Shown: positions 23,639 through 32,247, numbered from the stretch's first letter. The stretch: DNA of 64,000 nucleotides from Streptomyces sp. NBC_01298 (GCF_035978755.1 NZ_CP108414.1:1860001-1924000); one strand, 5' to 3'. Numbers and translations: made by a program. The notes: generated by a model from the sequence alone, not told the origin.

Positions 23639-24080
23639 TCAGCCGAGTACACCGTCCAAGTACGCCTCCACCAGTCCGAAGAGCCCGTGCGGTACGTACG
23701 CCGAGATCTGGCCGCGGGTGACCCACGCGATCTCCGCGACTTCCCGCTCCGCCGCGACGTGCGCCGTGCGCCGTGCCGCTGAGTACATCGCAGGCCGTGT
23801 AGGACATCAGTCGGCCGGTAGCGGGATGGACCCGCTCGCCGAGCAACTCACGCGTAATCACCCGCAGACCGGTCTCTTCCTGCGCCTCCCGGACAGCAGC
23901 AGCCTCGCGTGACTCCTCCGGCTCCACCTTGCCAGCAGGGAACTGCCAGGACAGTTGCCCCTCCGCGACGCGACGCCGCACCAACAGCAGCCGCCCCTTG
24001 TGCACCACAACAGCGGCGGCAACAGGTCGCTCAGACTCATTGGCCACAGAGACCACAGAGACCACGGCCTCCTCATTCAA
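23639..24080 (-). pseudogene. NUDIX hydrolase gene frameshifted by a 7-bp tandem duplication
   Basis: The first ~100 residues are a normal NUDIX domain: AAAVVVHKGRLLLVRRR, then the NUDIX box GKVEPEESREAAAVREAQEE TGL, here split by a space to keep it short. After LMSYTACDVLSGTAH the frame turns to Arg/Gly nonsense. On the plus strand GTGCGCC occurs twice in tandem (23759-23765 and 23766-23772). Removing one copy restores VAAEREVAEIAWVTRGQISA, then YVPHGLFGLVEAYLDGVLG and a stop at 23639, exactly the usual family ending. The intact enzyme would hydrolyse a nucleoside-diphosphate-linked substrate. As it stands the domain core is complete but the C-terminal helix is lost. Confidence 0.8.
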
Positions 24081-24209
24081 CCTAGACTCGCGCAGGGACG
24101 TCCGCGATCACCAGGTCGTACCGTTCCCTCTTCTTACGTCGCGTAGCCATCCCTACCGCCGGGATCACGGTCCCAGCCAGCGGCAATCCGCCGCCACAAG
24201 CTGCCTCCC

Positions 24210-24292
24210 CTGGGGGGAATCTGGGGGGAATGAGGCCTCACTGGGGGGCGGCTGGGGGGAATCGGCTGCATATACGGGCAGCAGGGTGAAAG
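24210..24292 (+). repeat. G-rich direct repeat, left copy (arm-type-site-like)
   Basis: It contains four iterations of TGGGGGG(AAT or CGG): CTGGGGGGAATC, TGGGGGGAATG, CTGGGGGGCGGC and TGGGGGGAATCGGCTG. It ends near ACGGG and GAAAG. A diverged copy in the same orientation lies at 38402-38486. Short G-rich iterations of this kind resemble integrase arm-binding sites beside Streptomyces attachment sites. That function is inferred. Confidence 0.65.
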
Positions 24293-24361
24293 ACTCGGAA
24301 AGGTCCATCGCTGCAGGTCAGACCGCCTGTGCAGGCAATTTCCGCAGGTCAGCGGTGTGAG

Positions 24362-24556
24362 GGTGACGACTTCAAGAAGATCTCCTCCTGGGCCGCCATC
24401 CTGTTCGCACCCACCCTGGTCGGCACGATCTACGGCATGAACTTCGAGTCCATGCCGGAGCTGGGTTGGAGCTTCGGATATCCCCTTGCGATCTGCCTCA
24501 TGGGGATGGTTTGCATCAGTTTGTACGTGATTTTCAAGCGGCGTGACTGGCTTTAG
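24362..24556 (+). pseudogene. corA: corA 3' fragment (magnesium/cobalt transporter C-terminus)
   Basis: About 65 residues are clearly CorA: DDFKKISSWAAILFAPTLVG, then TIYGMNFESMPELGW (with the diagnostic GMN motif), then a last transmembrane helix and FKRRDWL at the stop. The first ~250 residues, including the cytoplasmic funnel, are absent. The homology begins about 70 bases right of the G-rich repeat, so the gene was cut at or near that repeat. Two membrane helices alone cannot form the channel. Confidence 0.85.
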
Positions 24557-24944
24557 CCGCCCGCATCACGCTCAGTGATCCTTCGCCTGTGACCAGCTAA
24601 TTTTGCGCGTCGGGAAGCTCTGGGGGGATCCGGGGGAAACGAATCGCGATCTGCGCCCTGCGCCCTGCGCCCGCCGCAACGAGCTCGGGGGCGTCCGGGT
24701 CGCGCAGCGGTCTTGTCGTCCGCCGCGTGCACCGAGGAGCGGGATGCGAGCCGGCAGCAGAGCCATGACTCCGAGCGGCGACAGACCGGCGCGACCGTGC
24801 CACCCGGATCGAGGGGGCTGCGGGCGGACCCGCCGGCACCGGTCCCGCCCTGCCACAACTCCGGCGGCGCCCACCGGGAAGGCGCGTTGCTGCGGGCCGG
24901 GCGGCGAGGGGCGATGATCGTGCTGAGGTCCGGATTGACGAGGG
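24557..24944. other. Gap with short repeats, no gene
   Basis: There is no convincing reading frame. CTGGGGGGATCCGGGGGAAAC at 24620-24640 resembles one unit of the G-rich repeat found at 24210 and 38402. CTGCGCC occurs three times in tandem at 24651-24671. The right end must hold the promoter of the marR gene, but no clear -35/-10 is visible. Confidence 0.5.
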
Positions 24945-25451
24945 ATGGGTGTGACGGTGGGTGCAGGTGCGGGGATCGATTCGGCGCAGGAAGCGGCCAA
25001 CGATGAGCTGGTGCTCGCGTTCGGGCGGTTGCAGGGGGCCGCGGGGCGGCTGGAGTACCTGCTCGGTGCTGCGATCGAGGAGGAGTTCGGGATCAGTCAC
25101 CTGATGTACGAGGTGCTGCTGATCGTGGGCCGGGCGGGCGGTCGGGGCATGTCGATGCGGGCGATCGCGCAGGAGCGGGTGCTGACCACGGGCGGGATGA
25201 CCCGGCTGGTGGACCGGATGGAGGCGGCCGGTCTGGTGGTGCGCGCAGATGACCCCGCGGACCGCAGGGGCAAGCTGGTGCGGCTCACCGAGCGGGGCGA
25301 GGACCTCGTGGTGCGGGCCAGCCGGCTGCACGTGGAGAACATCCGCCGCCACTTCCTGGCTCCGCTGCCCGAGGAGGCACGGGAGCAGTTCATGGAGTGC
25401 CTGCGGATCCTGTCCCACTCGGCGCGGGACGCCCTGCCCCGCCTGCGGTAG
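24945..25451 (+). CDS. MarR-family transcriptional regulator
   Basis: A 168-residue MarR protein starting at ATG 24945 behind GAGGG. Helices ~20-60 form the dimer part. The winged helix lies at ~62-125: MSMRAIAQERVLTTGGMTRL is the helix-turn-helix and ADDPADRRGKLVRLTERG is the wing with the family's DxRxxxVxLT pattern. Members repress nearby or own genes and are released by phenolic or oxidative signals. It is followed by a hairpin and then, on the same strand, by a DsbA-like protein, an MBL-fold protein and a SnoaL-like protein, which are its most probable targets. Confidence 0.9.
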   Translation: MGVTVGAGAGIDSAQEAANDELVLAFGRLQGAAGRLEYLLGAAIEEEFGISHLMYEVLLIVGRAGGRGMSMRAIAQERVLTTGGMTRLVDRMEAAGLVVRADDPADRRGKLVRLTERGEDLVVRASRLHVENIRRHFLAPLPEEAREQFMECLRILSHSARDALPRLR

Positions 25452-25456
25452 GTGCG

Positions 25457-25480
25457 AAAGCCCCGAGATCGGGGGCTCTT
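25457..25480 (+). terminator. Hairpin after marR
   Basis: AAAGCCCCGA and CGGGGGCT can pair across a short GAT loop (one bulged base), followed by CTT. It lies just after the marR stop and would partly separate it from the next gene. Confidence 0.5.
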
Positions 25481-25568
25481 CAGCACGCGGAATACCTGAC
25501 GTCGCAGATACTGTTGAAGCAGGTACATCGCTTCGGTGTGGAGCGACCCCCTCTGCGAAGGCCTTCCC

Positions 25569-26213
25569 ATGAAACTCGTCTACGTCTTCGACGCCTACTG
25601 CGGCTGGTCCTACGGTTTTGCCCCCACCCTGGCCGAGGTCACTCTGCGCCACCCCGAACTGTCCGTCGAGGTCGTGTCCGGCGGTCTGTTCACCGGGCCG
25701 CGGGCCGTGCCGATCCGCGAGTTCGGCTACGTCCAGGGCGCCAACGCCAAGATCAGCGAGCTGACCGGTGTCGTGTTCGGGGCCGGGTACGAGCGGCTGA
25801 TAGCCGACGGCTCGTTCGTCATGGACTCCCTGGACGCCGCCCGAGGCGTGGCCGCGCTGCGGCAGGCGGCCCCGGAGCGGGCGGTGGAACTGGCCATGGC
25901 CGTGCAGGCCGCGTTCTACCAGGACGGACTGAGCCTCTCCGACCCCGACACCTTCACCCGGATCGCCACGGCAGCCGGCCTCGACCCCGTAGAAGCCGGG
26001 GCCGCGCTCACCTCACCCGCCGCACGTCGCGCGGCCGAGGCCGACTTCCGGCGGGCGGCAGCCCTCGGCGCGAAGGCCTACCCGACCCTCCTGGCCCAGG
26101 ACGGCGACCACACCGCGGTGCTCGCCGTCGGCCACGCCCATCCCGACACGGTCGACACCCTCCTGGAGCAGTTCGGCTCCGCCCGCACCCGGTCGGCCGC
26201 GTCCGGCCGCTGA
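25569..26213 (+). CDS. DsbA-family thioredoxin-fold protein
   Basis: A 214-residue protein starting at ATG 25569 with GAAGG seven bases upstream. It has the DsbA/FrnE-like order: strand KLVYVFDAY, the active-site loop CGWSYGF (~11-17), an inserted helical domain (~55-140) and the cis-Pro loop GAKAYPTLLA (~176). The usual second cysteine of CxxC is replaced by Ser (CGWS), so it is more likely a glutathione-dependent isomerase- or reductase-type enzyme than an oxidase. No signal peptide is present, so it works in the cytoplasm. It sits between marR and an MBL-fold gene, suggesting a detoxification or redox-response operon. Confidence 0.85.
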   Translation: MKLVYVFDAYCGWSYGFAPTLAEVTLRHPELSVEVVSGGLFTGPRAVPIREFGYVQGANAKISELTGVVFGAGYERLIADGSFVMDSLDAARGVAALRQAAPERAVELAMAVQAAFYQDGLSLSDPDTFTRIATAAGLDPVEAGAALTSPAARRAAEADFRRAAALGAKAYPTLLAQDGDHTAVLAVGHAHPDTVDTLLEQFGSARTRSAASGR

Positions 26214-26336
26214 ACCCTGGCCCGACACACCGGCACGGTCTGCTCCCACCCGCGTGTGGCGGGCGAACCTGAACCCCAGACGACCAGCAGCCCCCACCCC
26301 ACACCCCGCACGCCGATCCCGGCAAAGGACATGATC

Positions 26337-27143
26337 ATGAGCACTCTCGATTTCAAGGTCATCGACCTCGACTTCCCCGTCGGCTCGAAGAACAAGACCG
26401 CCACCCTCATCACCGGTGAGCACGACGCGTTCCTCATCGACACCGGATTCACCCGCGCCGACGGCCACCGGCTGGCCGCCGAGATCCTCGACTCCGGCAA
26501 GAACCTCACCAAGGTCTTCATCAGTCACGCAGACCCCGACTACTACTGGGGCGCCGAAGTCATCGCCGACGCCTTCCCCAACGCCGCGATCCTCGCGACA
26601 CCGCTGGTGATCGAGCACATCAAGGCCGCGTACGAGGGCAAGCTCAAGGCCTGGGAGCCCGTCGGCGCCAACCGCCCCACCCGCCTGGTCGACATGGCCG
26701 AGCTGACCGGTGACCTCACCTTCGAAGGTCACGTCTTCCAGCTCAAGGGCGGCCACCCGGGGCTGCCCGACCGCCACTACCTGTGGCAGGCCGAACACCG
26801 GGCGATCGTCGCCGGCGTCCTGCTCTTCCAGAACGAACACGTCTGGGTCGCCGACACCGGCAAGCCCCAGGACCGCGCCGTATGGATCGAGCTGCTGGAC
26901 GAGATGACGGCCTTGAACCCGGCCTTCGCCGTCCCCGGCCACCGCCTGCCCACCACCACCCTCGACGCGAGCCCGATCGCCTACACCCGGGACTACCTCA
27001 CCGCCTTCGAGGCCGAACTGGACAAGGCCGACAGCGGCGAGGCCCTGACCAGTGCGCTGGTCGCCCGCTACCCGGAAGCGGGAATGCTCATCGCGGCCCA
27101 GCTCGGCGCCAAGGTCGCCAAGGGCGAAATGACCTGGGGCTGA
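26337..27143 (+). CDS. MBL-fold hydrolase with altered metal motif
   Basis: A 268-residue protein; ATG 26337 is preferred because AAAGGAC is six bases upstream (ATG 26331 touches it). The fold is metallo-beta-lactamase-like: DAFLIDTGFTRADGHRL (~30-46), then KVFISHADPDYYWGAE (~58-73). The classical HxHxDH reads H-A-D-P-D-Y here, so two metal ligands are changed; related stand-alone bacterial MBL proteins share the H-A-D-P-D-(H/Y) form. Later ligands may be VADTG (~177) and PGHRLP (~200). It is probably a hydrolase or redox-associated protein of unknown substrate. It belongs to the MarR-linked group. Confidence 0.85.
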   Translation: MSTLDFKVIDLDFPVGSKNKTATLITGEHDAFLIDTGFTRADGHRLAAEILDSGKNLTKVFISHADPDYYWGAEVIADAFPNAAILATPLVIEHIKAAYEGKLKAWEPVGANRPTRLVDMAELTGDLTFEGHVFQLKGGHPGLPDRHYLWQAEHRAIVAGVLLFQNEHVWVADTGKPQDRAVWIELLDEMTALNPAFAVPGHRLPTTTLDASPIAYTRDYLTAFEAELDKADSGEALTSALVARYPEAGMLIAAQLGAKVAKGEMTWG

Positions 27144-27226
27144 CCCACCCCGACCACAGGCCGGTCTGCCACCTACCGCCTGAGCCCCATCACCAGGCCC
27201 GGCCTCATCCCAGAAAGCTCATCATC

Positions 27227-27646
27227 ATGAGTGAGACGACCGACTTCCACGCCCCCGCGACCCCCGCCGACGTGGTGCGTCGCCAGTACATCGCTTCCGC
27301 CAACGGCGACCTCGAAGCCCTTCGGGCCACCCTGGCCGACGACGTTGAATGGACCGAGATGGCGGGCTTCCCCCTGGCCGGCACCTACCGCACCCCGGGC
27401 GGTGTCACCTCTGCCGTCATGGAACAGCTGGCAAAGGACTGGGACAGCTGGACCGCCCACGACGACACCTACGTCGTCGACGGCGAGAACGTCGTCGTCC
27501 TCGCCCGCTACACCGCCACCAACAAGGCCACCGGCAAGGACATCGACGTCCGCGTCGCCCACCACTTCATCGTCCGCGGCGGCCGCATCGTCCGCTTCGA
27601 ACAATTCGTGGACACCGCCAAAGTCCGCGATGCCATGAAGGCCTGA
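27227..27646 (+). CDS. SnoaL-like (NTF2-fold) protein
   Basis: A 139-residue NTF2-fold protein: VVRRQYIASANGDLEALRAT is helix 1-2, LADDVEWTEMAGFPLAGTYR is strand 1 and its pocket, and VVLARYTATNKATGKDI, VAHHFIVRGGRIVRFEQF form the curved sheet. Members act as small ketosteroid-isomerase/SnoaL-type enzymes or ligand binders. It is the last gene of the MarR-linked group, 83 bases after the MBL gene, and ends before a strong terminator. A polyketide role is not implied by this location. Confidence 0.85.
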   Translation: MSETTDFHAPATPADVVRRQYIASANGDLEALRATLADDVEWTEMAGFPLAGTYRTPGGVTSAVMEQLAKDWDSWTAHDDTYVVDGENVVVLARYTATNKATGKDIDVRVAHHFIVRGGRIVRFEQFVDTAKVRDAMKA

Positions 27647-27711
27647 CACGATCACACGGTCTGCGACAGCTCGCTCCTGCCCGTCACCTGCCGGGAGGTA
27701 CCGAGTCAGGT

Positions 27712-27747
27712 CCGGCCGGCGTCTCTCTGACGAGGGGCGCCGGCCGG
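27712..27747 (+). terminator. Bidirectional hairpin between convergent genes
   Basis: CCGGCCGGCG (27712-27721) pairs perfectly with CGCCGGCCGG (27738-27747). It lies between the SnoaL-like gene and the convergent secreted IPT-type gene. Confidence 0.75.
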
Positions 27748-27811
27748 TCCGTATGACTGCCGTACCGCTTCATGCCGCACAAACAGGTGGGCTCCTCGCT
27801 TTGCCCAGCAC

Positions 27812-29800
27812 CTAGCGGACGGTGAAGCGGGTCTGGATCACCTTGCCGTTGGCCAGGACCTCGGAGGCCATGATCGAGGTGGTGGCCGGGTCCTTCACGG
27901 TGAAGTTCAGTGCGAACGTGCCGTCCAGCCCGATCATCCGGGTGACACAGGCGTCCGAGGTCTTCGACCCGTCCGCCTTCCGGCCCGATACCGCGACGGT
28001 CGCCACCGGGGCGAAGCTGCGCCCGGTGACCTGCACGATGGTGCCCGCGGGGCCGCTGTCGGGTGACAGGGCGTACGAGGGGGCGGGCGGCGGCGGGGTG
28101 CCGCCGACGGCGAAGCGGGCCAATGCCTTCTTCCCGTTGACGAGCCACTCGCGTGCCTGGAGGGCGACGGTGGCCGGGTCGTTGACGGTGAAGGTCTGGG
28201 AGAAGCTGCCGTCGAGGCCGACCACCTTGGTCTTGTAGCCGTCCGAGCTCTTCGAGCCGTCCGCCTTCATCCCGTCGATCTGGACGGTGCTGACCGGGGC
28301 GAAGCCCTGGCCCACGACGGTCACCTTCGTACCGGTCGGCCCGGTGGACGGGGAGAGGGTGATGAAGGTCTTCGCCACCGTGAGCGGGGCGGTGACGTGC
28401 AGCCCGCCGGAGCTGATCTGGACCTGGTAGGCCCCTTCGCCCGCCGATGTGGCGAGGGTGACCGTACCGGACAGGGCTCCGGAGGCGCTGACGCCCAGGT
28501 TCGTCGCCGAGAGCTTCGCCGGATCGCAGCCGGAACCGTCCGCCGCGCACAGGGCCGCCGAGGCGGCGGCGCCCGCGGGCCAGCCGGTGCCCGAGAGGGA
28601 GACCGTGGCGCCCGGTTTCACCGTGGCCGCGCCCGTGGCGAGGGTGACGGGGTTGGTGGTGACGGTGAAGGGGACGTTGGTCGCGGTGCCCTCCACGGCC
28701 CCCTCATCGGTGTGGATGAAGGCGATGGCCGGGTCACTGATGGTGAACTCGGTGGTGAAGGTGCCGTCCGTGGTGGTGCTCGGATAGACGGCCGTGTCGT
28801 CGAGTGTGTTACCCGCGGCGTCCAGCGCGACCACGTTGAGCTGCTGGTCCTGGTGGTAGTTCTTCCCCGACACCGTGATCACGGAGCCGACCGGACCGTG
28901 ATCGGGACTCGGGGTCAGCTCGTACGGGCCCGCCGGGACGTACGCCTTCACCTGGAGCGGAGCCTTCGCCTGCTTCGTACCGTCGCTCACCTGGACCGAG
29001 TACGAACCATCGGCGAGCGTCCAGGAACTGGCGAGGGCGATGCTGCCGCTCAGGCCGCCCGAGGCGTCGATGGCCAGGGTGCTCGACGCGATCATGGCCG
29101 CGTCGCAGTTGCCGCCCGTCGCGTCGCACAGGGTCGGGGTCGCGGTGGCGCCAGGGGTCCAGCCGCCGCCGGCCAGCGGTACGGACGTGCTCGGCTTCAC
29201 CGAACCGGTCGGAGCCGACACCGTCGCCTCCGCGTTCCCGCCGCCCTGGGCCGTCACCGTCGCCACGGTCCCGCCGCCGGCGGTCACGTCGCAAGGTGTC
29301 TGGTAGGTGCCGCCGAAAACCACGGTGGTGGTGCGGGTCCGCAGCGGGGTCAGGTTGACCGCACCGGACGCGGTGGCGGGAAGGAAGAAGTCTCCCTCGA
29401 ACGGCGGCAGGACGACGGCCTGGCCGCTGGTGTAGTCGAGGTTGACCGTCGGCCCCTGGATGGTGACGGTGCCCGTGGCCCCGCCGGACAGCGCGAGGTC
29501 GATCGCCGGAGTGGTCGGGATGTTGCTGAGGTTGGTGGTGCTCTTCGCCGGGCTGACGCCGAGGGTGATCTTGGCGTGGACCTTCCCGCCCGGCGGGGCG
29601 CTCGTGGTGGTCAGGTCGACGGTCATGCTCTGCGGACCGGTGGCCTCGCCCTGCCCGGCTGGCAGGGAGCAGTGCACGGTGGGGGTGACGGTGCCGGCCT
29701 GGGCCACGGGGGCCAGGGCGAGACCGCCCGCGGCCAGGATCAGGGCGATACCGCCCGTGGCCAGCGGCGTGCGCCGCAGCAGTCTTCGGTGCGAGAGCAT
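27812..29800 (-). CDS. Large secreted protein with IPT/Ig-like repeats (paralogue 1)
   Basis: A 662-residue exported protein. The signal peptide has RRLLRRTPLATGGIALILAA and a cut near AQA. The mature chain begins GTVTPTVHCSLPAGQG, a beta domain of ~160 residues with one cysteine pair. Then come repeated beta-sandwich units: PSTSVPLAGGGWTPGATATP (~205), GPVGSVITVSGKNYHQDQQ (~305), a third at ~390 (GATVSLSGTGWPAG), and IPT/TIG-like units SPSTGPTGTKVTVVGQGF (~490) and SPDSGPAGTIVQVTGRSF (~580). There is no sorting signal or membrane anchor. It is probably an extracellular or wall-associated structural or adhesive protein. The first ~375 residues are shared with the gene just upstream. Confidence 0.8.
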   Translation of the reverse strand: MLSHRRLLRRTPLATGGIALILAAGGLALAPVAQAGTVTPTVHCSLPAGQGEATGPQSMTVDLTTTSAPPGGKVHAKITLGVSPAKSTTNLSNIPTTPAIDLALSGGATGTVTIQGPTVNLDYTSGQAVVLPPFEGDFFLPATASGAVNLTPLRTRTTTVVFGGTYQTPCDVTAGGGTVATVTAQGGGNAEATVSAPTGSVKPSTSVPLAGGGWTPGATATPTLCDATGGNCDAAMIASSTLAIDASGGLSGSIALASSWTLADGSYSVQVSDGTKQAKAPLQVKAYVPAGPYELTPSPDHGPVGSVITVSGKNYHQDQQLNVVALDAAGNTLDDTAVYPSTTTDGTFTTEFTISDPAIAFIHTDEGAVEGTATNVPFTVTTNPVTLATGAATVKPGATVSLSGTGWPAGAAASAALCAADGSGCDPAKLSATNLGVSASGALSGTVTLATSAGEGAYQVQISSGGLHVTAPLTVAKTFITLSPSTGPTGTKVTVVGQGFAPVSTVQIDGMKADGSKSSDGYKTKVVGLDGSFSQTFTVNDPATVALQAREWLVNGKKALARFAVGGTPPPPAPSYALSPDSGPAGTIVQVTGRSFAPVATVAVSGRKADGSKTSDACVTRMIGLDGTFALNFTVKDPATTSIMASEVLANGKVIQTRFTVR

Positions 29801-29814
29801 CCGATCTCCCTTTG

Positions 29815-29870
29815 TCGGTGGGGGTGTGGGGTGGTGCGGGTGTGGGGGTGGTGTGGGGGTGGTGCGGGCC
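29815..29870 (+). repeat. GT/G-rich iterated tract in the spacer between the two IPT-type genes
   Basis: The plus strand repeats GGGTGT and GGGGTGGTG units (for example GTGGGGGTGGTGTGGGGGTG). It has several runs of four or more G, so quadruplex formation is possible. It lies just upstream of the start of paralogue 1, in its 5' leader, and may be a simple-sequence expansion. Confidence 0.6.
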
Positions 29871-29953
29871 GGGACCCCGCGCGGGCGGAGGCCCGGCCCG
29901 GTGGTGCGTGGTGCGGCGGGCCCGGTCGTGCGCGCACGGGGACCCGGCCCGGC

Positions 29954-31594
29954 TCAGGACAGCGAGAGCGTGAGCGTCGCCGCGTAGTTCCCGCCGGGGA
30001 CGACCGCCGGGACGTGGAGCTTCAGCCCGGCGGAGGCGTCGAAGACGCCGCCGACCACGCTGCCGCCCGCCTGGACCTCGCAGAGTCCGGCCGGGGTGGC
30101 CCCGAGGGCTCCGGCCGCTCCGGCGCTCGGGGTGCCGATCGCGTCGGCGTGCGCCGAGCAGGACGGGGTCCAGCTCACGGCACCGGCCGGGATCACGGCC
30201 GTACCGCCGCCGGCGGCGGTGAAGTCGCTGAGCGTGCCGGTCAGCGACCAGCCGGCGGTGCCACCCCTGGCGTCCGATACCTGGATCGGGTTGAGGGCGC
30301 CGGGGACGTCGTGGCTCGACCCGTCCAGTTGGATGGTCCCGAAGTTCACTTCCCCGCCGGCCTGGCTCATCGAGAGCGGGCCGGGCGTGACGGAGAAGGT
30401 GAACTTCTGCGTGCCGGTGCCGCCTCCGCCCGGTTCGCCGCCGGTGGTGACGGTGAAGGGGACCTTGGTGTCGGTGCCTTCCACGCCGCCCTCGTCGGTG
30501 TGGATGAAGGCGATGGCCGGGTCACTGATGGTGAACTCGGTGGTGAAGGTGCCGTCGGTGGTCGTGTTCGGATAGACGGCGGTGTCGTCGAGCGTGTTGC
30601 CGTCGGCGTCCAGCGCGACCACGTTGAGCTGCTGGTCCTGGTGGTAGTTCTTGCCGGACACCGTGATGACCGTGCCCACGGCGGCCCGGTCCGGGTAGGC
30701 CCTCAGCTCGTACGGGCCGGCGGGGACGTACGCCTTCACCTGGAGCGGAGCCTTCGCCTGCTTCGTACCGTCGCTCACCTGGACCGAGTACGAACCGTCG
30801 GCGATCGTCCAGGAGTCGGCGAGGGTGATACTGCCGCCGAGTGCGCCCGCGGCGTCGATGCTCAGCGAACTGCCGGTCAGCTTCGTCGCGTCGCATCCGC
30901 CTCCGCCCGCGTCGCACAGGGTCGGGGTCGCGGTGGCGCCCGGGGTCCAGCCGCCGCCCGACAGGGTCACGGACGTGCTCGGCTTCACCGGACCGGCCGG
31001 CACCGACACCGTCGCCTCCGTGCCACCGCCGCCCTGCGCGGTGACCGTGGCGACCACGCCTCCGCCGCTGACGACCTCGCAGGGCGTGTTGTAGTTGCCG
31101 CCGAAGACCACGGTGGCCGTGTTCATCTTGACGGGGGTGAACTGGATCGGCCCGGAGGCGTTCGCCGGGACGAAGAAGTCGCCCTCGTAGGGCGGGATCA
31201 CGATCGGGTCGGGCGCCGCCGGGACGTCCACCGGAACCGTCGGCCCCTGCACGGTCACCTTGCCGGTGGCCCCGCCCGACATCACGAGATCGATCGAGGG
31301 GGTGGACGGCACGTCGTCGAGCTTGAACGGGCTGGTCGCAGGGCCGGCCCCGAGAGTGATCTTGGCGTGCACCTTGCCGCCGGGCCGCACCGTGGCCGGA
31401 GTGAGGTCGACGGTGATGTCCTGGGGGCCGGAGGGATCGCCCTGGCCGGCGGGAAGGACGCAGTGCACGGTGGGGTGAATCGTTCCCGCCTGCGCCGTGG
31501 GCGCCAGCACCGCGCCCGCCAGAGCCAGGGCGGTGGTCACACCTCCCGCTAACAGCGCCGATCTCCGGGCCACCGGACTTCGCTGAAAGAACAC
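29954..31594 (-). CDS. Large secreted protein with IPT/Ig-like repeats (paralogue 2)
   Basis: A 546-residue exported protein with signal peptide RRSALLAGGVTTALALAGAV ending at AQA. Residues 35-375 follow the same plan as the downstream gene (GTIHPTVHCVLPAGQGD, the GWTPGATATPTLCDA unit and the GKNYHQDQQLNVVALDA unit). Long stretches are nearly identical, even at DNA level. The C-terminal ~165 residues differ: FSVTPGPLSMSQAGGEVNFG, then GWSLTGTLSDF, resemble WxL-type surface-binding beta domains. After a Gly-rich linker (GGEPGGGGTGTQ) this domain could attach the protein to the cell wall. Tandem duplication with swapped C-termini explains the pair. Confidence 0.8.
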   Translation of the reverse strand: MFFQRSPVARRSALLAGGVTTALALAGAVLAPTAQAGTIHPTVHCVLPAGQGDPSGPQDITVDLTPATVRPGGKVHAKITLGAGPATSPFKLDDVPSTPSIDLVMSGGATGKVTVQGPTVPVDVPAAPDPIVIPPYEGDFFVPANASGPIQFTPVKMNTATVVFGGNYNTPCEVVSGGGVVATVTAQGGGGTEATVSVPAGPVKPSTSVTLSGGGWTPGATATPTLCDAGGGGCDATKLTGSSLSIDAAGALGGSITLADSWTIADGSYSVQVSDGTKQAKAPLQVKAYVPAGPYELRAYPDRAAVGTVITVSGKNYHQDQQLNVVALDADGNTLDDTAVYPNTTTDGTFTTEFTISDPAIAFIHTDEGGVEGTDTKVPFTVTTGGEPGGGGTGTQKFTFSVTPGPLSMSQAGGEVNFGTIQLDGSSHDVPGALNPIQVSDARGGTAGWSLTGTLSDFTAAGGGTAVIPAGAVSWTPSCSAHADAIGTPSAGAAGALGATPAGLCEVQAGGSVVGGVFDASAGLKLHVPAVVPGGNYAATLTLSLS

Positions 31595-32247
31595 CTGATC
31601 TCCTCATTCCCGAGTAGGAGTTCCGGCCTGCTCGTGGATGAGCCGGCCGGCGGTCCGAGCGGCCGGCTGCGAGCGGTTTCCCTTTCGGTCCTTTTCCGGC
31701 ATCCATCACACGGAATGCCTACGGTGCGCCGAAATGGACAAGGAAATACCCGAGGGTGGAAGCGGGGGCTCTGTAACGCCCACTCCCTTTTTGATACAGC
31801 CCACCCGGGCCGCTGTCCGACCTGATCAAAACGCATACGATCCGGGGTGGCCGGTGCATGCCCGGGCCACTCGGAGCGACAGCGTTGCGCAGTGCGGCGG
31901 AGAAGGGAATAGGCAAGTTGACGGTACGTCAGATGGAACTTTACGGGCCCACCCGCAAAGTCAACCGGGGAGCGCCGAGTCACCTGGGCTTTACACCGAC
32001 GACTCGCCTCCGTAATCGAAAAGAATTCAACGAAAAGCCTTGACCGCCACCCGAAAGCGCGGCTTCACTGCAATTCGGGATGCTGGATCCAGCCACACCC
32101 GGGGTGCCGACGAACCGGGCGCCACCGAGCCTCCGGACATCGCCTCTCCCGGGAATTCCCGTCACCAAGCGGCACGCCTTCGATTCGGTGTGCCCGCGTT
32201 CCTGCGCCACCCCTCATGTCCGTCAGGTCCACGAAGGGAGCACCACC
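31595..32247. other. Long intergenic region between divergent secreted-protein genes
   Basis: About 650 bases hold no convincing gene: the short frames here lack ribosome-binding sites and family motifs. It must contain the two divergent promoters. The stretch 32010-32045 is AT-richer (GAAAAGAATTCAACGAAAAG), which could be promoter-related. AAGGGAG near 32234 serves the next gene. Confidence 0.5.

Noticed and set aside
24329..24556. Small intact membrane protein
   Set aside because: The sequence is the C-terminus of CorA with the GMN motif, lacking the cytoplasmic domain. The upstream ATG lies in unrelated repeat DNA.
28397..31552. Plus-strand frame of over 1000 codons across the IPT-type genes
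   Set aside because: It is Gly/Arg/Val-rich repetitive translation without a start context. The minus strand encodes signal peptides and repeated beta domains.
31858..32043. Small gene in the long intergenic region
   Set aside because: It has no ribosome-binding site, poor codon bias and no recognisable motif.
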